From NCBI RefSeq assembly GCF_000172075.1, contig NZ_ABIC01000008.1, positions 62,001 to 126,000 on the forward strand: a DNA stretch of 64,000 bases, read 5' to 3'. This DNA is from Shewanella benthica KT99 (GTDB lineage: Bacteria; Pseudomonadota; Gammaproteobacteria; Enterobacterales; Shewanellaceae). The number at the start of each line of letters is the position of its first letter. The first letter of the stretch is position 1. This document shows positions 48,311-57,028 of the stretch, piece by piece. The translations under genes and the position numbers were made by a program. The notes under the pieces were generated by a model. It was not told the origin of the DNA. It saw only the letters and a list, made by a program, of their open reading frames with translations, and did no database searches.

Positions 48311-49708
48311 CTATTTGATTGTTATGACTGATTTTTCATCAGATTCAAACAGATTTTCAGCTTCACTCTCTGCAATCTGCTCTCGCAACGCCTCGCGTTT
48401 CTCTGCCGTACACTGGATTTCATCGGAGCGACTGACCCTAAGCACCAGGTTAAGCAGCAAGGCCACTAATGAGCCGGCTGTGATACCTGAGCTGAAGATC
48501 ACCCTAACTGAGTCGGGAAAACTGTGGAGGATCTCGGGGCGGAAGGTTACCGCCATACCAACGGCTACACCCACGGCTATGATCATCATGTTGCGCTTAG
48601 TGAAGTTGATGCGAGCTAAGATACCGATACCCGCTGAGATGATCATGGCGAACATCACCAGGCCAGCACCGCCGAGCACAGGAGAAGGTATGGTGACAAC
48701 CAGAGCACCAATTTTGGGGAATAGTCCGGCGAACACCATGATGAGGCCGGTTAATGCCACCACATGTCGGCTGGCGACCCCAGTTATCGAGACGATGCCG
48801 ACATTTTGACTAAAAGATGAGAATGGCGTAGTCCCTAAGGTCGATGCCAAGGCGCTGCCCAGACCATCACATAAGATGCCCCTGGAAAGCTTATCACCGG
48901 TTAACTTAGTATGGGTCGCATCACTCAGGGCTAAGAAGTCGCCGGTGGACTCCATGATAGTCACTAGGTAGGCGATAGACATGCCTATGATGCCGCTGAT
49001 GGTAAAGCTGAGACCGAAGGGAAGTAGACTGGGTAAGGCAAATACCGGCGCGCTACCCACAGGAGAGAAGTCGACAATACCTAACATGATAGCGACCATA
49101 TAACCGACAAACATACCGATAACGATGGCGGCTGCAGATACTATGCCCTTGCCTAGCTGTGATAAGCCTATGACCACCACCAACACCAGCAAGCCGAGCA
49201 GCAGGTTATTATAAGATCCATAGCCCTCTTGGCCGACAAAACCACCGGCGAACCAATCAACGGCCACGGGTAAAATCGTTAAGCCAATAAGTAAGACGAC
49301 TGTGCCGGAGACGACGGGAGGAAATAACTTTCTGATCTGTGGCATAAACCGACTGCCAATAATCATCACTAGGGAGCCTATTAACGCGGAACCAAAAATC
49401 GCCGAGGCCCCGGATTCCAGGCCTATGGAGATAGAAATGGCAACAAAGGTAAAACTGGTGCCCATCACCACGGGTAAACGTATTCCAACCGGGCCGGCAC
49501 CTTTACACTGCACAATGGTCACCAGGCCCGAGACCATTAGTGCGGCATTAACCAGAATAACCATCTCTTCTGTGCTCATACCGATGGCGGAACCAACCAC
49601 TAGAGGGACAGCAACAATCGCCCCCATAGCGGCTAACATATGCTGCAGTGCCAACACAAGACTGACACCCATAGGCGGTTTATCTTCAATATTATATAAC
49701 AGTTTCAT
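48311..49708 (-). CDS. XanQ-type xanthine permease (NCS2 family)
   Basis: Xanthine:proton symporter of the nucleobase-ascorbate transporter family, 465 aa (E. coli XanQ 466). LALQHMLAAMGAIVAVPLVVG opens the first transmembrane unit. The signature region MESTGDFLALSDAT and the segment GLGSALASTLGTTPFSSFSQNVG are typical. The C-terminus is a charged tail. It lies between xdhD and guaD as in the E. coli cluster, which favours XanQ over XanP. Confidence 0.92.
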   Translation of the reverse strand: MKLLYNIEDKPPMGVSLVLALQHMLAAMGAIVAVPLVVGSAIGMSTEEMVILVNAALMVSGLVTIVQCKGAGPVGIRLPVVMGTSFTFVAISISIGLESGASAIFGSALIGSLVMIIGSRFMPQIRKLFPPVVSGTVVLLIGLTILPVAVDWFAGGFVGQEGYGSYNNLLLGLLVLVVVIGLSQLGKGIVSAAAIVIGMFVGYMVAIMLGIVDFSPVGSAPVFALPSLLPFGLSFTISGIIGMSIAYLVTIMESTGDFLALSDATHTKLTGDKLSRGILCDGLGSALASTLGTTPFSSFSQNVGIVSITGVASRHVVALTGLIMVFAGLFPKIGALVVTIPSPVLGGAGLVMFAMIISAGIGILARINFTKRNMMIIAVGVAVGMAVTFRPEILHSFPDSVRVIFSSGITAGSLVALLLNLVLRVSRSDEIQCTAEKREALREQIAESEAENLFESDEKSVITIK

Positions 49709-49868
49709 CTCGAATCCTTATCTAAACTTGGTGGCAAATAATGCGCTAAGACATCATCAAACTTGGTAGATTTTTAAGTAAACTTCAGATCAAACAGGAA
49801 CAATTAACAGGTAAAATCGACAACGAACGCGACAAACGTCGCGCGCGCCCTTAGCTCTCCTTAAGTAT

Positions 49869-52739
49869 TTATAACTTTTTCAATCCTTCGAGGACCTTTT
49901 CGGCAGTGAAATGCCAGTCACGGATCCATACGCCACAGGCATCATGAATCGCCGATGCAATTGCGGGCGCGGCGCCGTTGACGCCGATTTCAGAGATAGA
50001 TTTAGCCCCATAAGGACCAACCTTGTCGTCACTCGGGACCAGTACAGCCTTAAATTCCTTAGGAATATCGCCAATCATAGGCGCACCATAGCTCTTAAGG
50101 TCACGGGTTAGCGGGATGCCATTTTCGTCATAGATAAGCTCTTCAGTTAAGCTGTGACCGATAGCGCGCATGCTGGCACCATAGATCTGACCTAATGCCA
50201 AGTCAGGGTTGATTGGAGTACCACAATCTAGCAGAGCATGGAACTTCTCCAGCTTGATCTCACCGGTACGGATATTGACCGCCACTTCGGTGAAGTTTGC
50301 GCCATAAGGGAAGGCGTACTCAGAAGTGGTGAAACAACCATTGGTAAGCAGTTGCCCCCAACCTGTGCCGCTCTCGGCGCGATGGGCAATATCGTCGTAA
50401 CTGACTTCACCTTGCTTACCTTTCACCACGCCAGGAGCCGCAAGAACCACATCTTCGACGGCCTCCTCCAGCATCTCGGCGCCACAGGTTAAGATCTTAG
50501 TGCGCATGGCTTCGGCAGCAATTTTGGCGGCATTGCCGGAAAAACAGGTACCCGAAGAGGCGTAAGCGCCCTTATCGAATGGGGCATGATCGGTATCACC
50601 TGAGTGTATAGTGATCTCATCGATGGGACAGCGCAGCACCTCGGCGGTGAGTTTGGCTACCACAGTGTCGAGTCCGGTACCGATATCGGCTCCACCGGAG
50701 TGAACGATGAAGGTGCCATCGGATGCCATCTTAATCGAGCAGTTAGCCTGATCGATATCTGGAATGCCCGACTTCTGCTGAATAATCGCCACTCCGCGAC
50801 CAATGCGCCAGTCGCCATCCGCTTTCTTTTCACCATCCCAGTTAATCAGCTCACGTCCCTGCTTAAGGATTGGCTCTAGGGCACAACTCATGGCTCTTGG
50901 CGCCGTTGCCGGCATCTTACCTTCGCCGATAGCGCCCAAGATCTTAAGTTCCTGACCTTCACGAACTCGATTGATCTCAACCATCTCCAGATGATCGATA
51001 CCCAGAACTTCGGCCATCTCAGCCATCGCCATGGTCAAGGCAAAGTTACCCTTAGGTGCACCGTAACCTTGATAGGCGCCGGTGGGGCAGATATTGGAGT
51101 AGTAAGTCGTCACACGAAAATCGACATTGTCACAGGGGTATAGAGGCAATGACAAGGCGGGGCCATTACAAGGCACCGTCAGGGCGTGGTTACCGTAAGG
51201 ACCCGTATTAGCAAGAAAATCCATGTCAATCGCGGTTAAAGTACCATCTTTTTTGGCACCTAATTTCACATGCACCTTAGCCACGTGACGGCTAGAGTTA
51301 GCGATAAACTCCTCTTCACGTGTGTAGTGAAAATACACGCCTCTGCCGGTGACCCAAGTAGCCCAACCACAGACATCTTGCAGCAAGATATCTTGCTTAG
51401 AACCGAAACCTCCGCCGACACGCTCCTTGACGATATGCACCTTGTTCTGCTTAATACCGATAATTTTAGCCACCTGACGACGCACATGCCAAGGCACCTG
51501 AGTCGAGTCGTGCATCACCAGACGATCGCCATCCATATAGCTATAACAAATATGGGTTTCCGTCGGTAGTTGCTGTACCTGTTTAGACTCATAAGTACGC
51601 TCTATGATGTGATCGGCTTCGCTAAACCCTTTGGCAAGATCGCCAATATGACCACGGATGCTGGCCGCAATATTTTTCCGCGGGAAACAGCCAATGGGGA
51701 AATTAATGATCACCTTACCGTCTCTGATATCGGCATTTTTATTTTGTTCATCCAAATCATCAGGTGCGCCAACAATATACTCGATGGGACCATTGTGGAT
51801 AATGGGCGCATCGGCGGCGCGGGCGTCATCTATGCTGATAACAGGCTTGAGGACGTCATATTTAACCTCAATCAGCTCGAGCGCTTGCTCGGCTATCTCG
51901 ACGGATTCGGCCACCACGGCGGCGACTCTATCACCCACATGACGCAGCTTCTCACAGAACATGCGTCTATCTAATGGCGAAGGCTCGGGGGCAGTCTGAC
52001 CACCTGGAGTGTAAGCAATATCCGGACAATTTCTATAGGTGATGACAGTCACCACCCCCTCCAAAGCTTCGGCTTTGGTGACATCTAAGTGAGTGATCCA
52101 AGCGTGGGGATGCGGACTGCGGAGCATCTTTATCACGCAGGCATCTTTAGGGATCCTATCTTCTACATAACAAGGTTTCGCCTGCACCATTTTAGCCGAG
52201 TCTAACTTAGGCGTGTTCTTACCGATAAAGGTGAGATCGTCTCTGAATTCTGGCGCGTACTGCTTATCATGCTCTGGGTTTATCAGGCGATTTACCGCTA
52301 GTTCAATAACTTCATAGTATTGCTGGTAACCCGTATCACGGTTGAAGATACCTGTTAGCGCATCATCAATCTCGTCACGATTTGGATTAGGGTTGTGCTT
52401 AAGAAGTTCAGTTATGATCAACGCCATGGCTGGATCGTTGTAACCAGACTGCACCACACCCACATCTACCATGGCTTGTTGAACATGGTTCAGCTGATTC
52501 CACTTACCTAATGATTCTGCCGTATAAATCTCGCAGCCCTCAAGCTGAGCCGCGATCAACAAGGAAGCGTTCAGTAGGCGACCATCGACTAATATCACGT
52601 CGGAACCAGCAAAACCAAAACCATCATCACTGTTTCGTACCGAGTGAAAACCTGCCTTGTGCAATAAGGTTTGGACATTATCACCAAGACGACAAACAAG
52701 CTCTTGATGGCGATCATTGATTGTTAGGTTAATGCTCAT
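49869..52739 (-). CDS. xdhD: XdhD-type molybdopterin hydroxylase with degenerate ferredoxin domain
   Basis: About 956 aa, exactly the size of E. coli XdhD, a xanthine-dehydrogenase-family protein proposed to act in purine or selenium-linked hydroxylation. Residues 1-150 have the 2Fe-2S fold of Xdh small subunits, but the ligand positions read FGFAGSD (41-47), NAS (57-59), SGYN (98-101) and NRDTGY (133-138), so no cluster can bind. The Mo-binding region (about 170-956) has VKERVGGGFGSKQD and GAYQGYGAPKGNFALT. The ATG at 52739 is 7 nt from GGAGG; 52742 is equally in frame. Confidence 0.93.
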   Translation of the reverse strand: MSINLTINDRHQELVCRLGDNVQTLLHKAGFHSVRNSDDGFGFAGSDVILVDGRLLNASLLIAAQLEGCEIYTAESLGKWNQLNHVQQAMVDVGVVQSGYNDPAMALIITELLKHNPNPNRDEIDDALTGIFNRDTGYQQYYEVIELAVNRLINPEHDKQYAPEFRDDLTFIGKNTPKLDSAKMVQAKPCYVEDRIPKDACVIKMLRSPHPHAWITHLDVTKAEALEGVVTVITYRNCPDIAYTPGGQTAPEPSPLDRRMFCEKLRHVGDRVAAVVAESVEIAEQALELIEVKYDVLKPVISIDDARAADAPIIHNGPIEYIVGAPDDLDEQNKNADIRDGKVIINFPIGCFPRKNIAASIRGHIGDLAKGFSEADHIIERTYESKQVQQLPTETHICYSYMDGDRLVMHDSTQVPWHVRRQVAKIIGIKQNKVHIVKERVGGGFGSKQDILLQDVCGWATWVTGRGVYFHYTREEEFIANSSRHVAKVHVKLGAKKDGTLTAIDMDFLANTGPYGNHALTVPCNGPALSLPLYPCDNVDFRVTTYYSNICPTGAYQGYGAPKGNFALTMAMAEMAEVLGIDHLEMVEINRVREGQELKILGAIGEGKMPATAPRAMSCALEPILKQGRELINWDGEKKADGDWRIGRGVAIIQQKSGIPDIDQANCSIKMASDGTFIVHSGGADIGTGLDTVVAKLTAEVLRCPIDEITIHSGDTDHAPFDKGAYASSGTCFSGNAAKIAAEAMRTKILTCGAEMLEEAVEDVVLAAPGVVKGKQGEVSYDDIAHRAESGTGWGQLLTNGCFTTSEYAFPYGANFTEVAVNIRTGEIKLEKFHALLDCGTPINPDLALGQIYGASMRAIGHSLTEELIYDENGIPLTRDLKSYGAPMIGDIPKEFKAVLVPSDDKVGPYGAKSISEIGVNGAAPAIASAIHDACGVWIRDWHFTAEKVLEGLKKL

Positions 52740-52741
52740 CA

Positions 52742-53536
52742 TTAAGCCTCCTTTACTAGGCGTTGGCATTCGGCAAACAAATCCGTCACTAAAATGCCTG
52801 AAATATATTGCTTATAATCGACGCTGCCGCGAATATCGGCCTCAGGGAATACTGAGTTTGCCACCGCTTTTTCCAATTGCTCTTCGGTTAATTTTTGTGC
52901 CTCGATATCTCTCAATCGAACAGGAATACTGTAGCCAGCTCTGCGTGGTGAGACACCATCGATGGCGATCACACTTTCACCAGCCTGGTCTAAAGATACG
53001 GCCACATTGATAATAGAAAGGCCCGCCGCAGAGCGAGTCAAGTTGTAGGCCAGACAAACCAGATTGACATCTGGGATCACCACCTGAAGGATCAAGCCAC
53101 GGCTGGCACTTTCCAGGTAATCTTCAATACCCATCTCTCCGACTTCGGCCGTCACTATGCGCGTCTTAAGGGCGATCAAGACGGGCAACAATAAGGCTTC
53201 TTCTTGAAAGGCGGCGATCTCTCCGCCAATAGTGGCTTGATTACGTAGGTGTTTTGAATAAATGAATTTTGCTGCCTGCTTTAATCCATAGGGAGTCAAC
53301 TCATTGTCCAGCACAGACTGAACCCGACACATGGCATCGATATACAGGGAGTTGCCGCGCAACTCAATGGATTCCAGGGCTAAGTTATACAGAGAAATCG
53401 CAACGGTTTTTTTCGTAAGACTGGGTCTGGCATTGAGTTTTGAGCCACCAGCAAACCAGGTTGCGTTGGATCCATGCTCCTTCATTAAATTCAGAGCTTG
53501 ATCCGTGTTGCTCGGCTTAAAAAAGTGTTCAATCAT
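52742..53536 (-). CDS. ygfM: YgfM-like FAD-domain subunit
   Basis: 264-aa protein of the xanthine-dehydrogenase FAD-binding-domain family. The FAD-loop region reads TWFAGGSKLNARP, and a second motif, LRNQATIGGEIAAF, corresponds to the usual TxGGN site. It is encoded just before xdhD with an overlapping stop/start (TAATG), exactly as in the E. coli ygfM-xdhD pair. It presumably supplies electrons to or from XdhD. Confidence 0.92.
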   Translation of the reverse strand: MIEHFFKPSNTDQALNLMKEHGSNATWFAGGSKLNARPSLTKKTVAISLYNLALESIELRGNSLYIDAMCRVQSVLDNELTPYGLKQAAKFIYSKHLRNQATIGGEIAAFQEEALLLPVLIALKTRIVTAEVGEMGIEDYLESASRGLILQVVIPDVNLVCLAYNLTRSAAGLSIINVAVSLDQAGESVIAIDGVSPRRAGYSIPVRLRDIEAQKLTEEQLEKAVANSVFPEADIRGSVDYKQYISGILVTDLFAECQRLVKEA

Positions 53537-53841
53537 AGTACTTCCCTTCTCAAATGAGCTTATTTATCAACCATAGCAACATGGTTTTAAAATAAGTGAT
53601 GCAATTGAGTTAACTAGTCGCAACATTTGCGCCAGAATCATGATTGAATGGGTTATTGTTTTTTTTTGTGATTTGCATCAAGTTTATGCCGTCGTCGATG
53701 CGACTCTTGACGGTTTACGGCAGCATAGCGACTCAGATCTAAATATCTGTAGCAGAAGTTGGCCTGATAAAGCACGAAATAGCGGGGGGGAATGGGACTT
53801 AAGTGAACGATTAATATCAAGGGCTATCAAAACAATAATAA

Positions 53842-53868
53842 GGGCTATCACTTTGATAGTGATAGCCC
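53842..53868 (-). terminator. Hairpin terminator, probably for pyrBI
   Basis: Perfect 11-bp stem GGGCTATCACT / AGTGATAGCCC with loop TTGAT. A single half-copy GGGCTATC lies 20 bp left of it. On the minus strand the stem is followed by TTATTATTGTTTT, a moderately U-rich tail. It separates the pyrBI unit from ygfM-xdhD. Confidence 0.55.
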
Positions 53869-53925
53869 AAGCTGGATAAGTTTGGCCACAGGTAAATTAT
53901 GTCACCTCAGCAAAGCTCTGGTGTG

Positions 53926-54193
53926 ATACCAATTCCATTAAATTTATGATCAATTCAGAGCTTTCTCAGGGCTTTAAATTCAAGGCGCATTGTTGAAAAA
54001 ATGGTTATTCCCTTTTGAGGCAATGCAACGCAGAAGTGGAAGTCCTGAGAAGCTCACCTAGTGCGGGTTTAAAAGCACTTTATGCTGCGTAAGTGGCTCT
54101 CGATATAGAATAACTATTAGCTTCAATCCCCTTACTTGCCTACAGCGTTTTTAACTCCCGCTGAATGATCACTTATCTTAATGGAACTGGTAT
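53926..54193. repeat. 268-bp MITE-like repeat with 16-bp terminal inverted repeats
   Basis: Ends are ATACCAATTCCATTAA (left) and TTAATGGAACTGGTAT (right); they are inverted copies with one mismatch. No ORF is inside. It ends 2 bp before the pyrI stop codon. I recall similar dispersed intergenic elements in Shewanella-type genomes, but could not search. Confidence 0.8.
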
Positions 54194-54195
54194 GA

Positions 54196-54654
54196 CTAAT
54201 GAAACTCGCGGAACACTCCGGAAATAAATGATTTCTCACAGTAATGGCACTTAAGCTTAACTCCGACCCTCTCCTGCTTGATATTGAAAAGGCTGTCTAC
54301 TGGCTCATTATGGCTGATACAGTTGCTGTTAGGACAGGTCAACACCCCAGAGATACTCTCGGGAATAGCCACTTTAAACTTGTCTACCACTTCAAAGTTT
54401 TCGATCACATTGATGGTCGCCTTAGGCGCGAACAGGGCTAACTGGTTGGCCTGATTTTGATCGAATACCGTATGCTCAATCTTGATCAGATCTTTAAAGT
54501 CGCCGCTACTGGTGGGCAAGTTTAAGCCTATAGTGAGTCTCTGTGGCCCCTTGGCAAGTTCAAAAAACCTCAAGATTTTAATCCCTTGCCCGGGTGAGAT
54601 ATGGTCGATAACAGTACCATTTTCAATGGCTTCGACTTTTAGCTGCTTCTTCAT
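54196..54654 (-). CDS. pyrI: Aspartate carbamoyltransferase regulatory chain
   Basis: Regulatory subunit of the dodecameric ATCase, binding CTP and ATP. It is 152 aa, with an N-terminal allosteric domain (LKVEAIENGTVIDHISPGQG) and a C-terminal zinc domain holding Cys107, Cys112, Cys136 and Cys139 (CPNSNC ... CHYC). All four ligands are present. It shares one base with the end of pyrB. A 268-bp MITE ends against its stop codon. Confidence 0.96.
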   Translation of the reverse strand: MKKQLKVEAIENGTVIDHISPGQGIKILRFFELAKGPQRLTIGLNLPTSSGDFKDLIKIEHTVFDQNQANQLALFAPKATINVIENFEVVDKFKVAIPESISGVLTCPNSNCISHNEPVDSLFNIKQERVGVKLKCHYCEKSFISGVFREFH

Positions 54655-55586
54655 TACTCATCTCCATATTCGTTGGTCAACACTAAAGCCAACAGTGCTT
54701 GGCGGGCATATACGCCATTTTCAGCCTGCTGAAAGTAATAGGCATAAGGTGTGTGGTCTACATCTGTGGTGATTTCATCGACCCTGGGCAATGGATGTAA
54801 TACCTTAAAATTGTCTTTCACTCCCTCCAGCATCTTAGCGCTCAAGATAAAACTGGATTTCAAATGCTGATATTCAGTTTCATCGAAACGTTCCTTCTGC
54901 ACCCGGGTCATATACAAGATATCTAAGTTATCGATCACGCCGTCTAAGGTGTCATGTAAGGTAAACTTACACCCTTTGGCATTAAGATCATCGATAATGT
55001 AATCGGGCATCGACAGTGCAGAGGGAGAAATGAAGTGGAACTCACAATCAAACAGGGATAATGCCTGGGTCAGAGAATGCACAGTACGACCATATTTAAG
55101 ATCACCCACGAAGGCCACCTGCAGCTTATCTAAAGTGCCTTGGGTCTCATAGATGCTGAACAAATCGAGTAAGGTTTGCGTCGGATGCTGATTCGAGCCA
55201 TCACCGCCATTGATCACCGGAACCGAAGAGAACTCACTGGCAAGACGGGCGGCCCCCTCTTGATTATGGCGCATAAAAAACGCGTCGCAATAGGAGGAGA
55301 TCACTTTTACCGAATCGGCCAAAGTTTCACCTTTCTTACCCAAAGAAGTATTACCACTATCGGGGAAACCTATGATACTCCCCCCTAGCCTATGTACCGC
55401 GGTCTCGAAAGACAGGCGAGTTCGCGTCGAGGCTTCGAAGAAACAGCTGGCGATAACCCTGTTTTTCAACAGATCAGGATGAGGGGTTTTTTTCAGTGTT
55501 TTGGCGGTAGAGACTATCAGTTCTAATTCAGAACGAGAGAGATCAGATATGGAGATTATATGTTTATTATATAATGGGTTACTCAT
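54654..55586 (-). CDS. pyrB: Aspartate carbamoyltransferase catalytic chain
   Basis: Catalytic ATCase subunit joining carbamoyl phosphate and aspartate, the committed step of pyrimidine synthesis. It is 310 aa, like E. coli PyrB (311). Carbamoyl phosphate motif [12 protein letters not shown] (STRTR at 53-57), [14 protein letters not shown] and [11 protein letters not shown] are intact. The frame extends upstream to 55634, but the ATG at 55586 gives the family start [12 protein letters not shown] and follows AAGGA by about 10 nt. Confidence 0.96.
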   Translation of the reverse strand: MSNPLYNKHIISISDLSRSELELIVSTAKTLKKTPHPDLLKNRVIASCFFEASTRTRLSFETAVHRLGGSIIGFPDSGNTSLGKKGETLADSVKVISSYCDAFFMRHNQEGAARLASEFSSVPVINGGDGSNQHPTQTLLDLFSIYETQGTLDKLQVAFVGDLKYGRTVHSLTQALSLFDCEFHFISPSALSMPDYIIDDLNAKGCKFTLHDTLDGVIDNLDILYMTRVQKERFDETEYQHLKSSFILSAKMLEGVKDNFKVLHPLPRVDEITTDVDHTPYAYYFQQAENGVYARQALLALVLTNEYGDE

Positions 55587-55639
55587 TATTGCTGTGTCCT
55601 TTTCCGACGATGAAATCGGAGAGGAATTGTACATCTTTT

Positions 55640-55675
55640 AGGTCAATGAGTATAGTGATATACACTCATTGACCT
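55640..55675. promoter_or_regulatory. Inverted repeat between xdhB and pyrB
   Basis: Perfect 12-bp arms AGGTCAATGAGT (55640-55651) and ACTCATTGACCT (55664-55675), 12-nt spacer. No T-run follows on the minus strand. It lies in the leader of pyrB and could be an operator or a structured 5'-UTR element. No E. coli-style pyrL leader peptide was recognised. Confidence 0.5.
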
Positions 55676-55700
55676 ATGATGTTTTTTAGTGAGCTTGGTA

Positions 55701-56552
55701 TTAGCCTATATTTTCCAACCATCGCCGCAAGAGGTTGAGTGCCGCACAGCGGCGATACTCGGCGGTTGAACGATGATCATCGATAGGGGCTATCTTTTGG
55801 CTATAAAAATCGATGATCTTGTCGATGGTTTCCGCTTGTTGCAATATGGCGGCACTCTGGCCAATCAAGCCCTGCTCAAACTCGACATTGCGGACCACAG
55901 TTGGCCCTATGGCACCGAATGTCAGTCGCCAATCTTGGATGATGCCCGATTCTATTCGCACCCCGGCTAATATCGACAACTTAGTCAGCGCATTGGCCTT
56001 GCGGGTCCCGACCTTATGATATAAATAGTCATCAAACATAGGCAGAGTCAGGCTCACACTGGTCACTATCTCATCGGCTAACCTCAATGTCTGACCCGGA
56101 CCCGAGATAAACTCCTCTATGGCTAACTCCCTTTTACCACCGGGACTGCTGAGTTCGACACGCGCATCGAGCAAATACAGGGCGGGCAACATGTCGGCCG
56201 CGGGCGATGCATTGCAGATATTGCCTACTAAGGTTGCCCTATTACGCAGGGCCGGCGCCGCGATTCGCTTAGCCGCATCTTTAATCATCGGGGGAACAGA
56301 CTCATGGGCGGTCAACTCATATAATGTCACCCCAGCACCTATCACTAGCCTAGGTTCACGGGTTTGATTATTGAGTTCAATCCCCTTGATCTCGACAATA
56401 TCATCGAGAAACACCACAGCATTATCGCTGTCATCATAGTGAGTCATTCCTTGCACCATAAGATCTGTGCCACCAGCAAATAACGTAGCACAGTGTATGG
56501 CATTCAACTCAAGCGCCTTGTCTAACTTAGTCGGACGATAGACGTTTACCAT
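55701..56552 (-). CDS. xdhB: Xanthine dehydrogenase FAD subunit
   Basis: FAD-binding middle subunit of a three-part xanthine dehydrogenase (283 aa). Near the N-terminus it has ATLFAGGTDLMVQ, and later APALRNRATLVGNICNASPAAD, the standard FAD-binding motifs, plus ARVELSSPGGKRELAIEEF. The C-terminal CO_deh_flav_C-type domain is present. It overlaps the 2Fe-2S subunit gene by 7 bp and is followed by the pyrB leader hairpin. Confidence 0.94.
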   Translation of the reverse strand: MVNVYRPTKLDKALELNAIHCATLFAGGTDLMVQGMTHYDDSDNAVVFLDDIVEIKGIELNNQTREPRLVIGAGVTLYELTAHESVPPMIKDAAKRIAAPALRNRATLVGNICNASPAADMLPALYLLDARVELSSPGGKRELAIEEFISGPGQTLRLADEIVTSVSLTLPMFDDYLYHKVGTRKANALTKLSILAGVRIESGIIQDWRLTFGAIGPTVVRNVEFEQGLIGQSAAILQQAETIDKIIDFYSQKIAPIDDHRSTAEYRRCAALNLLRRWLENIG

Positions 56553-57028
56553 ATGCCTTCTCCCTTTCTGGCCGCAATTTTAGCCGCTTCGACTATCATG
56601 GCGTAACCGGTACAGCGACACAGATTGCCGGCTAACGCTTCTCTTATCTGCTGATCCGTTGGCGTAATATTCGCACAGACACGATTGTCCAGCAGATGAT
56701 ATATGGCTAGCACCATGGCGGGTGAACAGAAGCCACACTGTACCCCCTTTGCCTCTAACAGAGCATCGATAACGCACAGGCCCTTAGGCGTATTCCTTAA
56801 GCCTTCTAAGGTCACCAGCGCCGTTCCTTTCGCTTGAATGGTGGGAATTAAACAGGTATTGACCAGCTGGTTATCCATGATAATCGAGCATGAACCACAC
56901 TCACCTTCACCGCAGCCCTGCTTCGGTGAGGTCATCCCTAGTTGTTCTCTTAAGGTATGCAGTAGAGGCTGCAGTGGATCGACATCCACCTTGACTCCCT
57001 GACCATTAAGCTTAAAACAAATCTTCAT
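56546..57028 (-). CDS. xdhC: Xanthine dehydrogenase 2Fe-2S subunit
   Basis: Small subunit carrying two [2Fe-2S] clusters, 160 aa. All eight ligand cysteines are visible in GCGEGECGSC, NTC, VQCGFC and NLCRCTGY, in contrast to the XdhD domain in the same cluster. The frame runs to 57079, but the ATG at 57028 (MKICFKLNG) overlaps the xdhA stop as ATGA and is the natural start. Confidence 0.95.
   Translation of the reverse strand: MKICFKLNGQGVKVDVDPLQPLLHTLREQLGMTSPKQGCGEGECGSCSIIMDNQLVNTCLIPTIQAKGTALVTLEGLRNTPKGLCVIDALLEAKGVQCGFCSPAMVLAIYHLLDNRVCANITPTDQQIREALAGNLCRCTGYAMIVEAAKIAARKGEGIW

Noticed and set aside
53640..53879. 79-aa plus-strand ORF in the gap before ygfM
   Set aside because: Runs through the hairpin terminator, has no recognisable family and no clear ribosome site.
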